Shown one piece after another: positions 1 through 10,208 of a DNA stretch of 16,114 bases. A program made the position numbers and the translations under genes. Numbering within the stretch: the first letter of the stretch is position 1; each line of letters begins with the position of its first letter. Where the stretch lies: contig JADNRY010001158.1 of assembly GCA_015501585.1 (NCBI GenBank), forward strand, positions 1-16,114, read 5' to 3'. This DNA comes from Rhodocollybia butyracea (Eukaryota; Basidiomycota; Agaricomycetes; Agaricales; Omphalotaceae). The notes under the pieces are model-generated. The model was not told where the DNA came from, made no database searches, and was given only the letters and a program-made list of their open reading frames with translations.

Positions 1-443
1 AAAATAAAGACGATACCGCATGGTGTATGCGTCTGGCAGCTCGCTGTATCGTATAAGATTCAAGAATAGATCGAAAAACCTCCACATTGCTCACCAAATT
101 TTTGTTCCGATCTAGGTCGCTTAAAAGCAGTACCTCGTTATTGATTTGGTCTTCGATGGAGAGCCCTTCAGAGGCAGCTTCTTCGTCATTATCGGAGCCA
201 TTCGTGGAGGTATTTATGGGCCAAAGATCTGCGGCAACCTGAGGTCTCATTAACAGCAATCCTAATGCCTGATAATCGATAATGCCCAATACCGAATCAA
301 AAAGATCATACAGTTCGCCAACTGTTTGTTTTTCCTTTCCCTTCACGCCTAGCAGATAGAATAAGTGAAAATGCTTCATTTCTAGACAGGTACTCACAGC
401 TTACCCAGATGCCTGGCCCATCAACAGATTTTTTACTTGACAT
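1..443 (-). CDS. TAN1: Tan1/THUMPD1-like THUMP-domain protein, tRNA acetylation adaptor (partial, 5' part)
   Basis: The Tan1/THUMPD1 family binds tRNA through a C-terminal THUMP domain and helps the Kre33/NAT10 acetyltransferase make N4-acetylcytidine at position 12 of tRNA-Ser and tRNA-Leu. Only about 96 N-terminal codons are present and the THUMP core lies beyond the left edge. Exons read 443-398, 348-293, 238-95 and 43-1, with introns of 49, 54 and 51 nt. Seen in order: GPGIWVSC, VKGKEKQTVGELYDLFDS, then VAADLWP, an acidic stretch, LSIEDQI, KRPRSEQKF and SCQTHTPCGIVFI, which follow the fungal Tan1 N-terminus. The Cys codon at the first junction is made by splicing (T|GC). ATG 443 is chosen because an in-frame TGA lies just upstream. 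One base is missing around 123-133, between the EV and KRPR codons. It could be another THUMP adaptor, but the N-terminal motif order favours Tan1. Confidence 0.8.
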
Positions 444-2009
444 TCCATCCTTCAAGTTCACAGTTCAGTATCGTATCAATAACTTCGTATAGTAGAGAGT
501 GAGTTGACCGAGATGTATTTTCTCTTCCTTTTTCTGTCAGAGTTTTGCGATTTGCGTTTTAAATCTGCCATGGGTGTAGGACGATGGTAGAAAAATGATT
601 GTAGGTAAAAGTAGGTCAATTAAAATCCGATAGCGCTCGGGCCCCTTGTCGTGAAACTGGGCGCCAAAGTGATTCTGCCAAACATTCCTGACATGGATGT
701 GGGTCAAAATGAAACATGGGTTAGGTTGGGCCATAGTGCAACTGTATCGTATGTGTCCAAGTTTTCAAAAGCTCATAGCCAAGAACAAGATTGGAGCAAG
801 ATATAATCACAATCTCTCGAGTGCAGGCTGAGCACCGTGTTCCCAGTGACCTCTGCTGTGAATGTATGCGACATTGGATTAGTTACTTTCCTATTTGTTA
901 AGTATCACTAAACGGCCCACGCTTATTTCTTGGCACCGCATCATGTCAACCTTGAAAGTTGAAACAAGTAGAACTTGTTGCATACCAGCTTTGTCGGAGC
1001 TCTAATAATTTACTAAAAGCTCGGATCCATCTGGAATCTTCAAATTCATTTGTTACCTCAGTGTCCCGACCATCTGCTATCAAACCTGGGGACTTTCCGA
1101 TACTTTTAGATGCGACACGGCCCACAAATCGTGTATAACCCTACTATAGGCCGCCGATACCTCATTTACAATCCCGCTCAGTACTGAGTGTTTCCCCCCG
1201 AGATGTAAAAAAGGATCCCGGATCTCAAAAGCGGAGATATTACTGCGAATAAAAATAAAGCCAGCTATCATGAACAATATCAGTCCTTCCGAAATCATCG
1301 TGTGTTCAGAGTGTGTTGAGGGGCATAAACGAAGAGGGTATATGTAGGATAAATTTCCTTCAAGGCTAGGTGGGCAGTGTCCGCGGGAACTAAGGTAAAA
1401 AAAGAAGCTAGCACGGCCTGGTCGCACGGGAACATATGTATCTTTCTGGCTGTCCAAATCGCTCAACGAAGGACTTCCTTCCGCTTTTGGAAATCACAAT
1501 TCAAAATACAGGCTCAATTCGCCAGCAACTTCGGGGAGATTGGTGAGGACTTTCAACTCTTCCAGCAAGCAACGGGAATAGAACGTTGGCCCCCAAGTCG
1601 TAGAAATTTTATTTTCGACAGGCATCGGTGGTCTCGAATAGGGTACTAATAGACGAGTTCCTTGAAGGAATTCGAAGCGGGTAAAAACGACTGGGCGACG
1701 GGGGAGCGGCATCTGTGAAATTTCAATCTAAACTGAAACTGAAGATAGTTTAGTAGAAATGTACGAGTAGGCCTAACCTTTATTGCTCGAACTTACGAGG
1801 CCACGGGACAATATATTTCGATCAAAACGTACACTTAACAGCTTGATGTTTTTTTTAACCTCCACTCACTAGCATTCACACTGTAATACACTTTTTACTT
1901 TTTTTTCGTAACCTGAATGAGTGTACTCCGGATGGTCAAATTCTTTGGGTGGGAGGGACTGATGAACAGGAAAATAGAGTCGATGCCAGAGAGGCTATCT
2001 GAGTCATCC
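444..2009. other. Long intergenic stretch with no supportable gene
   Basis: I find no protein with recognisable motifs on either strand. The longest open frame, on the minus strand at 1080-1466 (128 codons), has one hydrophobic stretch but no family resemblance, no clean signal peptide and no credible intron pattern, so it is not called. Upstream sequence for the minus-strand Tan1 gene should lie just right of 443, but I see no clear TATA or CCAAT element placed to support a promoter call. Confidence 0.5.
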
Positions 2010-2302
2010 GAGGAGTCCGCAACTGCGGCTTGTAGACTTGGGTTCGGTTTCATTCGATCGAGGTCTGCCCTTTGAGCTCTCTCGCTTTATTCGCACTCTT
2101 GTGTCTTTACAGTGAGTTGCTCAGTACGACATGCTAGATGTACCACTGGAAACAAACCCTGCAAGAGACTGCAAGAGGTGTTTTTCCAGAACATACTTCC
2201 CAGAGTATGACATCACAGGCTAGTTTTAGTTCAACATTGTCAGGAGGGAGTGTGAATGGGGATAAAGAGGACAGCTATCCAGGCGTTTGAGCTCAAGAGG
2301 CG
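2010..2302. repeat. Degenerate tandem duplication, copy 1
   Basis: This copy matches 2360-2675 in the same orientation. Shared blocks, in order, include TGTAGACTTG, TTTATTCGC, GACATGCTAGATGT, CCACTGGAAACAAACC, GAGACTGCAAGAGG, CTTCCCAGAGTATGACA, GGGAGTGTGAATGGGG and CAGGCG. The order is kept and the offset is about 350 to 380 bp, with a roughly 30-bp length difference near the left end. The copies have diverged by substitutions and small indels, so the duplication is not recent. I see no coding content. Confidence 0.85.
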
Positions 2303-2359
2303 GGACAGGGAGGACCACGACGAGTGTCGCTGAGAGACTTTGCGCCACAGAGATTTCCC

Positions 2360-2675
2360 ATTATCTGCAAACTGCGATCTGTAGACTTGACACAGTTTGT
2401 CGAAGAGAGTCATATGACGCCTTGAATGACTATCCAGACCGTTCCAGGTACGCCTGGGCCTACCTCTCATTTTATTCGCGTTACAAGGGTTGCTCAGTAT
2501 GACATGCTAGATGTGCCACTGGAAACAAACCATGCAGAGACTGCAAGAGGGCATGTTCTTCCAGAATGTACTTCCCAGAGTATGACACCGTAGACTAGCT
2601 TTATTTTAACATTGTTACGGGGGAGTGTGAATGGGGTGAAGAGGTCAGCTAGACAGGCGCTTAAGAGGAGGGCGG
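2360..2675. repeat. Degenerate tandem duplication, copy 2
   Basis: This is the second copy of the unit at 2010-2302, with the same order of shared blocks. It has about 35 extra bases between the TGTAGACTTG block (2381-2390) and the TTTATTCGC block. Weak similarity seems to continue to the right (about 2675-2720, against about 2300-2360), so the full unit may be near 380 bp and tiled head to tail. No terminal inverted repeat or target-site duplication was recognised, so its origin as a mobile element is not established. Confidence 0.8.
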
Positions 2676-4892
2676 GCCTCATCTCGAAAGCATCCGTCGT
2701 GTGGCTTTGGCCCACAGTACCATCCCTCTAATAGCCCTGTATTTTTTTCAATGTCGGAGACGAGGGAATGAGCCTGTTGCGCCGCGGAAAACGTCTACAT
2801 CCTCAGACACTTTTCGGAAACGGCACGGGATGAATTTCGATGAGAAAATATATCTTATTCATTCGCTTTCAGCCCAATTTCTGATCAGATTCAGCCTAAA
2901 CGACTAAAGGGAGCCGAAGGAGATACTTTTGAAGAGAGGAACGATATACATATGTGTATGTCAAGGAGTTATTTTGAAGTTTCTGACAGCTTTCATGGGC
3001 TCGAACCACGGGCCAGACGTCCACCATTAGGTTAAGTAAGATATTCAATTATCTCTGGAAATCATATCCGAATCTTTGGGCTTTCAACAACTTCAACCCA
3101 GCTACGTACTCCCCTACTCCAGCTTGTGTATGGGATGGGCGGTGCGCGCATATACGCAGGAACGGCAGGGGTGGGATGTTGGGAAGGAAAGGAGGCGGTG
3201 TGGGGACTTCCCTTCGGCATACGAGTTATTGTTGGGGCCTGAAGAGTACGGAGTCGGTTAAACCGGGGGGTAGATATGAATAGATATGAATAGATATACA
3301 TATTTTTGTCAACGGGTAGAGAGTAGCGGTTTGGACTTCAGCGACTACATTCACTTTCCTGGTCTCATCGCTATCATATTAGCGTTTCCATGCTTCTACG
3401 AGGGGCCGAGGGTCAGAGAATATACAGTCAAAAGGCTTCTCACATAACTTAAAAGATATTTAATCCTATCCTCGGTCAATGTTTAGTCATGACCGCTTTG
3501 AACGATGTAATTTCGAGATGTACCTCATAGGCCGACGATTCGCGTTATGAGATCCACGGTAGTCAACACCATATCCACGTTGTTAGTGTTTATTTTCCCT
3601 CGAAGGAATTCATTCTCATCTGGATCAGATCAGAGTATACATATCGGGAAGAGGAAAGTGTGGGGAGGAGTAACAACGCCGGCCGCTTTGCGGGTGTAGA
3701 CCGGGTACTGGTGGAATTAGTCTCGTTTTCCGTGCATTTGCAACGGGAACGACTCATACATACTGTGACTTAACAAACACTGTCAGTCGGATATACTGTA
3801 CTCATTGAATTCATTGCTTGGGCGTGATGGAAGATAGGCATTCTATGAAAGAAACCTCTTCAAGCAGGACAACCTAACAACACCACGGCTCAATCCAATC
3901 ACGCTCATTGGACGGTACCTTTTGAAGGCATGTGGATCGATAAGCTTTAATGATCATCAAACTAAAGACTTCAAAGACTTCATCAGCAAAGAAATTGTAA
4001 GGAGCCGGCTAAAGACGGATCTTTTAGAAAGAAAAATGGAGATAGGAAAAAAAATCTGAATGAGTTGGTAGGGAAAATGGCAAGACCAAAGATACGACAA
4101 TATCACCGGTGGAAGTGGAAGCGAGAGGGCGACCACAATGGTAAATGCAAATGAATTGAATCCTGATTCAGATTCGTCAAGTGGCGAACTTATCCAGGGG
4201 ATCTCGGAAAGCTCCTATTGTCAGCTGGACTCACGCCACCTGAATGGCTTAGGCCACAGCCGGTAATACTTTTACCTTACCTACCTGTATGCCTGTACTT
4301 TGGAAGAAAGGGAGATTTGCGGATAAACGAGAGTCGCCAAGCATCGGTGCACGTCCTTCCGTAGCTAGGAGTTGACGAAGCACCGTCTCGAAATAAGTTT
4401 GCAGTCTTCACAACGTACAGCTCGTTTGGAGGATTTGCAGTAACTGACAGTGATAAATTGCACGCCAGGCTTGTTTTGCATAGCTTCAAGTCCCTAATAT
4501 GGCTCGAGAACTGGATGGCGCAGCGGCTTGGGCTTCCCATTGTTGCCATGTGTCTCTACCTACAGGCCATCAAAGTGTTATGATACAGTACACACCGGCA
4601 ATGCTCATAGAGACGACAAGCCAAAGGCTACCGAGGTACAGTCTCTAAGAACTTGACAACACATTTACACAGACAAGAAAGATGGAAGTTTGTGCGAAAA
4701 CCAACCGGAGACACACGGTTCAACGGAGTAACACACGGGACTGAGACATGTGTTCTGGGTATATCTTTATCACTTTGCCGAATTCAAACCTCACTTGTCT
4801 TTTTCCATCTTTCTCTCTCTCTCCTCATCGTCGTCGCGTCGACGACAGTCCCGTTGCCCAATCTGGCTGTTCTTGCCCAACCTTCGCCTATC
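2676..4892. other. Gene-poor stretch upstream of the bHLH gene
   Basis: No gene is supportable. It contains a G-rich run around 3168-3205, the 10-bp tandem repeat at 3271-3300, and an A-rich tract near 4049-4056. The last few hundred bases are the likely promoter and leader of the bHLH gene. There, a pyrimidine-rich tract (about 4796-4830) precedes a possible 5'-UTR intron (GTATAT at 4759 to ACAG at 4848). If that intron is spliced, it also removes most of the upstream reading frame that starts at 4748 and overlaps the bHLH start codon. Confidence 0.45.
3271..3300 (+). repeat. Short tandem repeat, 10-bp unit
   Basis: The unit TAGATATGAA occurs twice exactly, followed by a third imperfect unit TAGATATACA. 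It lies in noncoding sequence and looks like a simple minisatellite. Confidence 0.9.
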
Positions 4893-6155
4893 ATGTCAGA
4901 TCTCCTAACTCCCTCAGAAAGTCAAGCTTTTCAGACTTTTCTTTCTACCATGGATTATAATGAATCCAATGATGTACGAAACGTGGAATGGACATATGAG
5001 AACGGCGCACAGGGCCATCACATGCCAGATATACCCCATTTACAGGACGGGAAGCTCTGGCGAAACCACGAAAGACTTAATGTCTCTCGACGCTGGAAGG
5101 AACTCTGCACCAGCGGTGCACCAGTACCAGCAACAGCAACAGCATTCATACAACTTTATGAACAACCAGCCATCGCAGTATGGCTACGATCATCGACAGC
5201 CTGGTATCTACCAGCAGCAGCAGCATTCACAGTCGGAATTTCCTTTTCTCTCAAAGCAGGGCTCTCAGTCACCGCATTCATCATTGAACCGTTCACATTC
5301 TACTCCTTCACACTCTGTAAACAATGGTCATCTACCTCAGCCTATATCTATATCCCTTCTCATACTCTTGGACAGGATCCGCATACCGGATCCAACATTA
5401 GGTTCTTCCTTTAGCTCAATGAGTTCTCCGCCGACTACGGCGTCATCTTCTCAGTTCTCGTTTGCAAGTTCCAGCAGTCACGGAGCTTCAAGTTCATCTA
5501 CTATTCCTTCACCATCTTCCTCGGCAGACCATTCTTCCGGATCACCTGGAATTAGTTCCACCAAACGCGCTTTAGATTCGATGTCCTATCTCCCATCCAA
5601 CAAACGCTCACGTCCTTCTCCACCTGCTGCTCCTTCACTTTCCAACCAAAACCACACTGTTATCGCCATCACAGAAAAAGGCCAACCACATACAATCGGA
5701 GCAGAAAAGACGTGCCAATATCCGTCGGGATACGAGGCACTTTGTGAGACGGTACCCTCTCTTCGCGAAGCCATTCGAGCTGAGGAAGAGGCTCAAATAG
5801 CTTTGGATGGCACAAACGGCATCGGAAAGAAGCCGAAGAGAGGTAGACGAGCAAAAATTGACGATGGTACTGGGGAGAAAGTCGATGGTCGGGCAGGGCC
5901 GAGAAGTGAGAATATTGTGCTGGGAAAGAGTTAAGTTCTCGTTTCACCTCTGTTACCGAATCCACGGCTAATTCTATTCTAGCTATTGAATATATCAAGG
6001 AGCTCCTGGATGACCGTCAAGACCTTCTTACTCGCCTAGAGCGTGCACGCTCATCGCTTTCTCCTGATCATCGTTCTGGAAAACCTTCAGACCCACAACC
6101 TTTGTGGGAGAGAGAATGGAAGGGCGGCAGTGGCAAGGATGGTGATGGTGAATGA
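4893..6155 (+). CDS. bHLH transcription factor with long inter-helix loop
   Basis: This is a nuclear DNA-binding factor of the fungal bHLH class. Exons are 4893-5929 and 5983-6155, split by a 53-nt intron inside a Thr codon just before helix 2. The start at ATG 4893 gives the MSDLLTPSESQAFQ opening that I associate with agaric homologues. The N-terminal half is low complexity, with Gln runs at 5126-5143 and 5209-5224 and long Ser-rich stretches. The basic region and helix 1 (5672-5759) contain HIQSEQKRR, the H-x3-E-x3-R pattern used for E-box recognition, followed by GYEALCETVPSL. A basic loop of about 50 residues (KPKRGRRAKIDD) precedes helix 2 (IEYIKELLDDRQDLLTRL) and a short leucine-rich extension. 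Frame changes occur near 5041, 5065, 5648 and 5728, so the basic region lies out of frame with both flanks. A fifth possible shift near 6151 would add a Glu-rich tail ending at 6179. The exact target genes are unknown. Confidence 0.85.
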
Positions 6156-6179
6156 AGAGGAAGAAGAAGAGGAAGAGTG

Positions 6180-7014
6180 AACGACACCTTTTGGTTCTCA
6201 TGCCCCAACGCAACCCTTATGCTGCCCTACTGTTTCTCAGGTTTACGACTACGCTTTGGCTTGCGTAGATGATCTTTCAACGCGCTATTCAATGACAGGT
6301 AACGTGCTCTAGCTTACTTTTGGTCCCTGTTAATTCTTCGATTCTATACGACATGTTCGTTCGTCATTCCTTCATACTGTAAATTATCTTCACATATTCT
6401 TTCCCTCCTACATTATGATATAATTATTTCTTGCCTTCCCCCGCTTGATTTACACTACACCACCTTTTATTTTACCTTCAGGGTATCAATATTTTACTCA
6501 TGGACTCTGAAATTCTCCGCTTGCGTGGCCTTCTTTCTTTTACTATTCGCTATGATCCCGCACGCCATCCGCTCTTTATGATTGCTTTACACTGTCCTTG
6601 GGAACTGTAGTCCATGTAAATGTACTCGTATTGTAAAATATCGAGAAAAACACCGCCATACATTGCTCCAGTGCGGAAGGAAATTCAAATTAATCGATAT
6701 CGTGACTAGTACGGAATTGGGAGGCCAAAGCGGTCATTAGCAAAGCGAACGATATAGTCTTAATGCAATTTCTACCCGACGTGTTAGAGAAATGAAACGG
6801 TGGCACAAACAGAGATGACCAAGGCCCCACCTTCCTGCTTACTCGGAGAGTACCCGTATCGGCAATATCTCCAAAACGGTAATGTGAGGAGCTGGCATCG
6901 CCTTGTTTTGATTACACAGATTGCCTTGAATCGTTAATTCGCTCCAGTTGCCGAAAAGTAACAGTTACCAGACGCCATAGTACTCCTATACTCGGAGGCC
7001 GTTGTTGTCCTGAG
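6180..7014. other. 3' flank of the bHLH gene and intergenic DNA
   Basis: No gene is seen. The first part is T-rich and probably contains the 3' untranslated region and polyadenylation site of the bHLH gene. The rest shows no recognisable motif. Confidence 0.5.
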
Positions 7015-7020
7015 TATAAA
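7015..7020 (+). promoter_or_regulatory. TATA box with no coding gene behind it
   Basis: TATAAA sits about 120 bp upstream of a well-formed spliceosomal intron (7137-7225) on the same strand. No open frame with a sensible start follows, so this is a candidate promoter for a noncoding or decayed transcript. Confidence 0.4.
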
Positions 7021-7136
7021 GCAGGTATACAGCCGGCTCTCGACTGCTCTTAGTATACTTCACGATCGTTGCTGCTGCGCAAAGACCAGCGTCTCTCTTT
7101 CTTGATTTCTCAAAGTCAATCTCTAGGTTACCTATA

Positions 7137-7225
7137 GTAAGCGACAATCGCCGCAGTTTGGGTTCCCTGGCGTCATTACAATTCAGCTATATCCATCGCA
7201 ATTGACTACTAACTGATCACTGCAG
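7137..7225 (+). other. Orphan spliceosomal intron signature
   Basis: The donor GTAAGC at 7137, the perfect branch-site sequence TACTAAC at 7207-7213 and the acceptor CTGCAG ending at 7225 make an 89-nt intron of normal fungal design. There is no ATG between the TATA box at 7015 and the donor. The downstream sequence has no coding continuation that I can recognise. It may be the 5'-leader intron of a noncoding RNA, the relic of a lost gene, or chance. Confidence 0.35.
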
Positions 7226-7803
7226 CTGCACAGACTTGCACTGCACATTTAGAATCGCATTTTAATTACTCCGCTTATCTTAATAATTTTCGGTTGTTTT
7301 TATCAATCTTGGGAGTGTTGGCAGATCGTTCCTCCAGAGCGGAACGAGAGGGGCTTCGGATCGTTTTACTTACTATTGTATTATGATCTCATCACCAGTC
7401 GAGCCCAGGCGTTTTACAATGTTGCGCGCGCGCTGGTCTTTACTGAGAATAGATGGGAATCCTAATTGACAAATGTGAAGAACATGCATGACAACTGCAC
7501 CTACTTGCTCGCCTTGAAAACTGCCGGTCTCAGCGCTGGAGGTTCTCTACGGCAATCTGCCGTGGATGGGGCTTGGAGACAGACCATGTTAGAACTGTAG
7601 ATGTTCGCTCATCGACCTGGCCTCAGTTTCCCCTTACCTTGACAGCGAAAGGTCTGTCAGCAAAACACTAAGACATTTTCTGGCACCTCAGTCTTCGACA
7701 ACATGATGGCAAAATGGCATTCACTGGAAGCGTTGCTGTGATACTTGGTAACTTACGTAGTTACACTTCATACTACGACTCGTGACTTGAAGTCTGTTTG
7801 TGG
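7226..7803. other. Intergenic stretch, 3' side of the BNR_4 gene
   Basis: No gene is seen. A GC alternating run (GCGCGCGCGC, near 7424) and a small inverted repeat (CGTTCC / GGAACG, near 7327-7346) are the only structures noticed. The right-hand part should include the 3' untranslated region of the minus-strand BNR_4 gene. Confidence 0.45.
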
Positions 7804-9890
7804 TTAAGGTCCCAACTGTAGATCCAGATCCATGACTACGACTTCTGTGCCGTTTATCAAGTACATGCTCAATATACCATCACCTCCATCTTCTGTGTTC
7901 AACCGGTAGCGATCAACTAGGCGCAGGGAGTGTCAGTGCGGATTCGAAGTTAAAATCTTGGATTTTCTTCTCTACTTACACAGTGGTTCAAACCCACACC
8001 CACTGGCGACTTCCCATAAAATTTTCCAGTCCTTGAATTGAGCTTGAGAGGTACTACTGAGTATACTGAGGCCAGTTGAATTTGGGGCATTTGAAGGTAG
8101 AATAGCCAGTAAAGTATCGGATCCAGTAGGCACTGCTAGCTTTCCTCGTTTACCAATAGGAGTGGGGGTTCGAGTTATGTTATTGATCGAATGTGCCGCG
8201 AGGGAGAGAGGGAAGGTGATGCGCGTCCAGTCAATGTCGGTGCTACGCCAGTAGTGATACCTACAGAAAAGATCCGAGGTTGCAGTCAACGTGCGTAAAA
8301 GTAGAGGAACAGGGTACCAACCATTGTTCTATACCTGTAGTATTTTCTCTATTCAATACATGCATACGATCCTGACTGTCCAAAGTCTGTGCTTCCTGGT
8401 TTAAGATTCCTCTGCACAGAATCGGTATCGAGATTGGTTATGAAGGCTATTAAATCGCGCAGCCGCAGCCAACGTACTCACCCGAATTTCGGGATTCCAA
8501 ACATGGTTATGGCAGCCGAAGCGGGTACGATAGGCACTTGGGTTTTGAGATCACCAATTATCTGGCCCCAATTGTTATGCCAAGTGTATCCCAAATCAGG
8601 GCTATATGCAAAGTTCATGTCGTGGTTCTGAGTTCAGACAAGATCAGTATGTGGAAATAAGATATCTATGAACCTTACATTTTCGGGCCCATTAGGGCCA
8701 GCTTCGACGGCGACGTCTTGTCCATTGGTGGGAACAAAATCGCGGTATGTCCTGTGCAAGGTTAGTATGTTTCAATCTGTAAGGTCTTACTACGTACCAG
8801 GTAGTTTGGAGAACTTGTTTACTAGAGAAGTCCAGGCCGTTGATGTAGGCGTTGTCTAGATAGATACATGAGTAGGGCACACATGCATAGATCGGTAAAT
8901 ACAGGTAACTCACTATTGACACCCTAGTATCATTAAATCGTCAGCCAGCCTACCACTGCTTAAAGAAGAACATCGACTGACCTCTAGGTACCTCCCAACT
9001 AAAGTCCAGTTGCCTCTGCTGCCAGGACTAGAATGAGTAGTTGGAGTATAGTGATACAACCAATCATCGCCTTCTCCTGCTTGTCCGACGCGTATTTCCA
9101 AGACCAGGTCGGGGGATTGTGCATCCTTTGGTTTGGGGATTTGGAGAAAACTAGATCGGAACGTGGGAACGTGAGCTTTGCCATTCGTGCGGAGAATGAA
9201 ACTCACCGTGGATAGTGACATTGATGAAGAAAATATTTGGGTCAAGGGATTCCAAGCCGGGAAGGAAGCTCTAGGAGCACAGTCAAGTACTGTAAATCTC
9301 AAGCAGGCCGTACATACAGTGAGGGGAGAAAACAAGTCAGCGGTAAAGTTTACTTTCGTCGGATTGGTCGCGACGCCGGCGAATGACGAACGGTAGTTTA
9401 GGTTCGCGTCATGTTCGTCCCAAATTAAGTGTATCGTCCCATCTCCTCGGGAAATTCCCATGGAGATGCTAGCAGAAATTAACGAACAATCGGGGTATGG
9501 TTCCTGAGAGCATACATATCGTGGCCGTCATCATCAGTCTGGTTATAGTCTGAGAACTCAAAACCCTCCCAGTCACCATCGGGAAGCAATCTTCTCCGTA
9601 TCGCAGCATGCCTTACGGATACATTCGCCGTAGGGACCCAGAGAACAGCGTACTGGAATCCATCTTGAAATGTGAGATTGCAAGGACTTCAGAAAGAGAG
9701 AGATCTTACTGAAGGTTACGAGGGGGTCTTGCTGGAAGGATTCGCCATTCAGCCGATTCACTGTTTGTGGGTCTGGGCCGAGGGTTGTCACGTTGAGCAC
9801 TCGAACGGCGTGAACATGTATAAGCAAGATGAAGCCCGTGAAGTAGACAAGGAGATTGCGGAGAGACCTGGCTGATGAAGAGATGTTCAT
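7804..9890 (-). CDS. Secreted BNR_4 (beta-propeller) family protein, 12 exons
   Basis: The Pfam BNR_4 family consists of beta-propeller proteins related to polysaccharide-active enzymes. A role at extracellular carbohydrate is inferred and no catalytic residue is assigned. Exons: 9890-9710, 9663-9516, 9468-9318, 9270-9207, 9150-8982, 8923-8914, 8855-8798, 8751-8679, 8627-8482, 8411-8322, 8260-7980 and 7916-7804, giving about 494 residues. Residues 1-28 form a signal peptide (start MNISSSAR, hydrophobic LLVYFTGFILLIHVHA). Then come LNGESFQQDPLVTFNGFQYA, a DDDGHD motif, GISRGDGTIHLIWDEHD, LPGLESLDP, YPRFLQIP, IRVGQAGEGDDWLYHY, NNNAYINGLDFS, WTYRDFVPTNGQDV, NHDMNFAYSPDLGYTWHNNW, GILNQEAQT and GCGFEPLFDRYRL. 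Several N-x-S/T sites fit secretion. ATG 9890 is preferred to ATG 9932 because it gives a cleaner signal peptide. One base is missing near 9213, within the Thr-Tyr-Pro-Arg codons. It shares a 318-bp divergent promoter with Dap1. Confidence 0.85.
8914..8923 (-). other. 10-nt coding microexon of the BNR_4 gene
   Basis: GGTGTCAATA is flanked by AG upstream (8924-8925) and GT downstream (8912-8913). It joins exons 8982-9150 and 8798-8855 in phase. Only its inclusion yields the conserved YLEGVNNNAYINGLDFS segment. The flanking introns are 58 nt each. Confidence 0.85.
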
Positions 9891-10208
9891 ATTTAGATTG
9901 AAATAGAACGTACAACTTGAACACGCTCCCAACCTTTATGAACGAAATTTTTCGGTCGGACCGCGCGATAGTTCTGGTCATCATGGGACCTTGTTCTTGA
10001 TTTTATGTTGGAATGTTTTATATCTTTTTGCTAATCACGAGGACCATCCAGGACCAAAATAACGCGTAAAATCAATGTATAGGGACTCCAGGAGGGCGGT
10101 TGGATGTTAATATCACGGTTGTAGTCTTGGGCGTCTCAAGCGCGCCAAAGTAAGTTATCGTAAGCAGCATACGTCAGCAGTTACCCTTGTCTCCTCCTAG
10201 TACTTGCA
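9891..10208. promoter_or_regulatory. Divergent promoter between BNR_4 (-) and Dap1 (+)
   Basis: The 318 bp between the two start codons must hold both promoters. ACGCGT, the core of the fungal MluI cell-cycle box, is present at about 10062-10067. Whether it functions here is not known. No clear TATA box was found for Dap1. Confidence 0.5.

Noticed and set aside
1080..1466. 128-codon minus-strand open frame with a hydrophobic segment
   Set aside because: There is no recognisable family, no supporting splice structure and no promoter motif, and an open frame of this length can occur by chance.
2994..3010. tRNA T-arm look-alike on the minus strand (CGTGG stem, TTCGAGC loop, CCATG)
   Set aside because: The five-pair stem and loop fit a T-arm, but no matching acceptor strand, D-arm or anticodon arm is found in the expected 72-nt span.
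3168..3205. Possible G-quadruplex from four runs of three or four G
   Set aside because: The last loop is about 18 nt, so a stable quadruplex is doubtful, and there is no gene nearby to regulate.
4277..4549. 90-codon minus-strand open frame upstream of the bHLH gene
   Set aside because: It has no recognisable motifs and lies in the probable promoter region of the plus-strand gene.
4653..4892. In-frame N-terminal extension of the bHLH protein from ATG 4653
   Set aside because: The extension is low in coding character, contains a pyrimidine-rich leader and a possible 5'-UTR intron, and the family-like opening starts at 4893.
7327..7346. Small inverted repeat CGTTCC / GGAACG as a terminator or regulatory hairpin
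   Set aside because: Six pairs is too short to mean much in intergenic DNA and no gene ends there.
6780..7400. Solo LTR around the TATA box at 7015
   Set aside because: No paired terminal TG...CA repeats, target-site duplication, primer-binding site or second copy could be seen within the window.
8913..9461. 182-codon minus-strand open frame as a separate gene
   Set aside because: It is read-through of BNR_4 exons and introns. Splicing gives much better agreement with the family.
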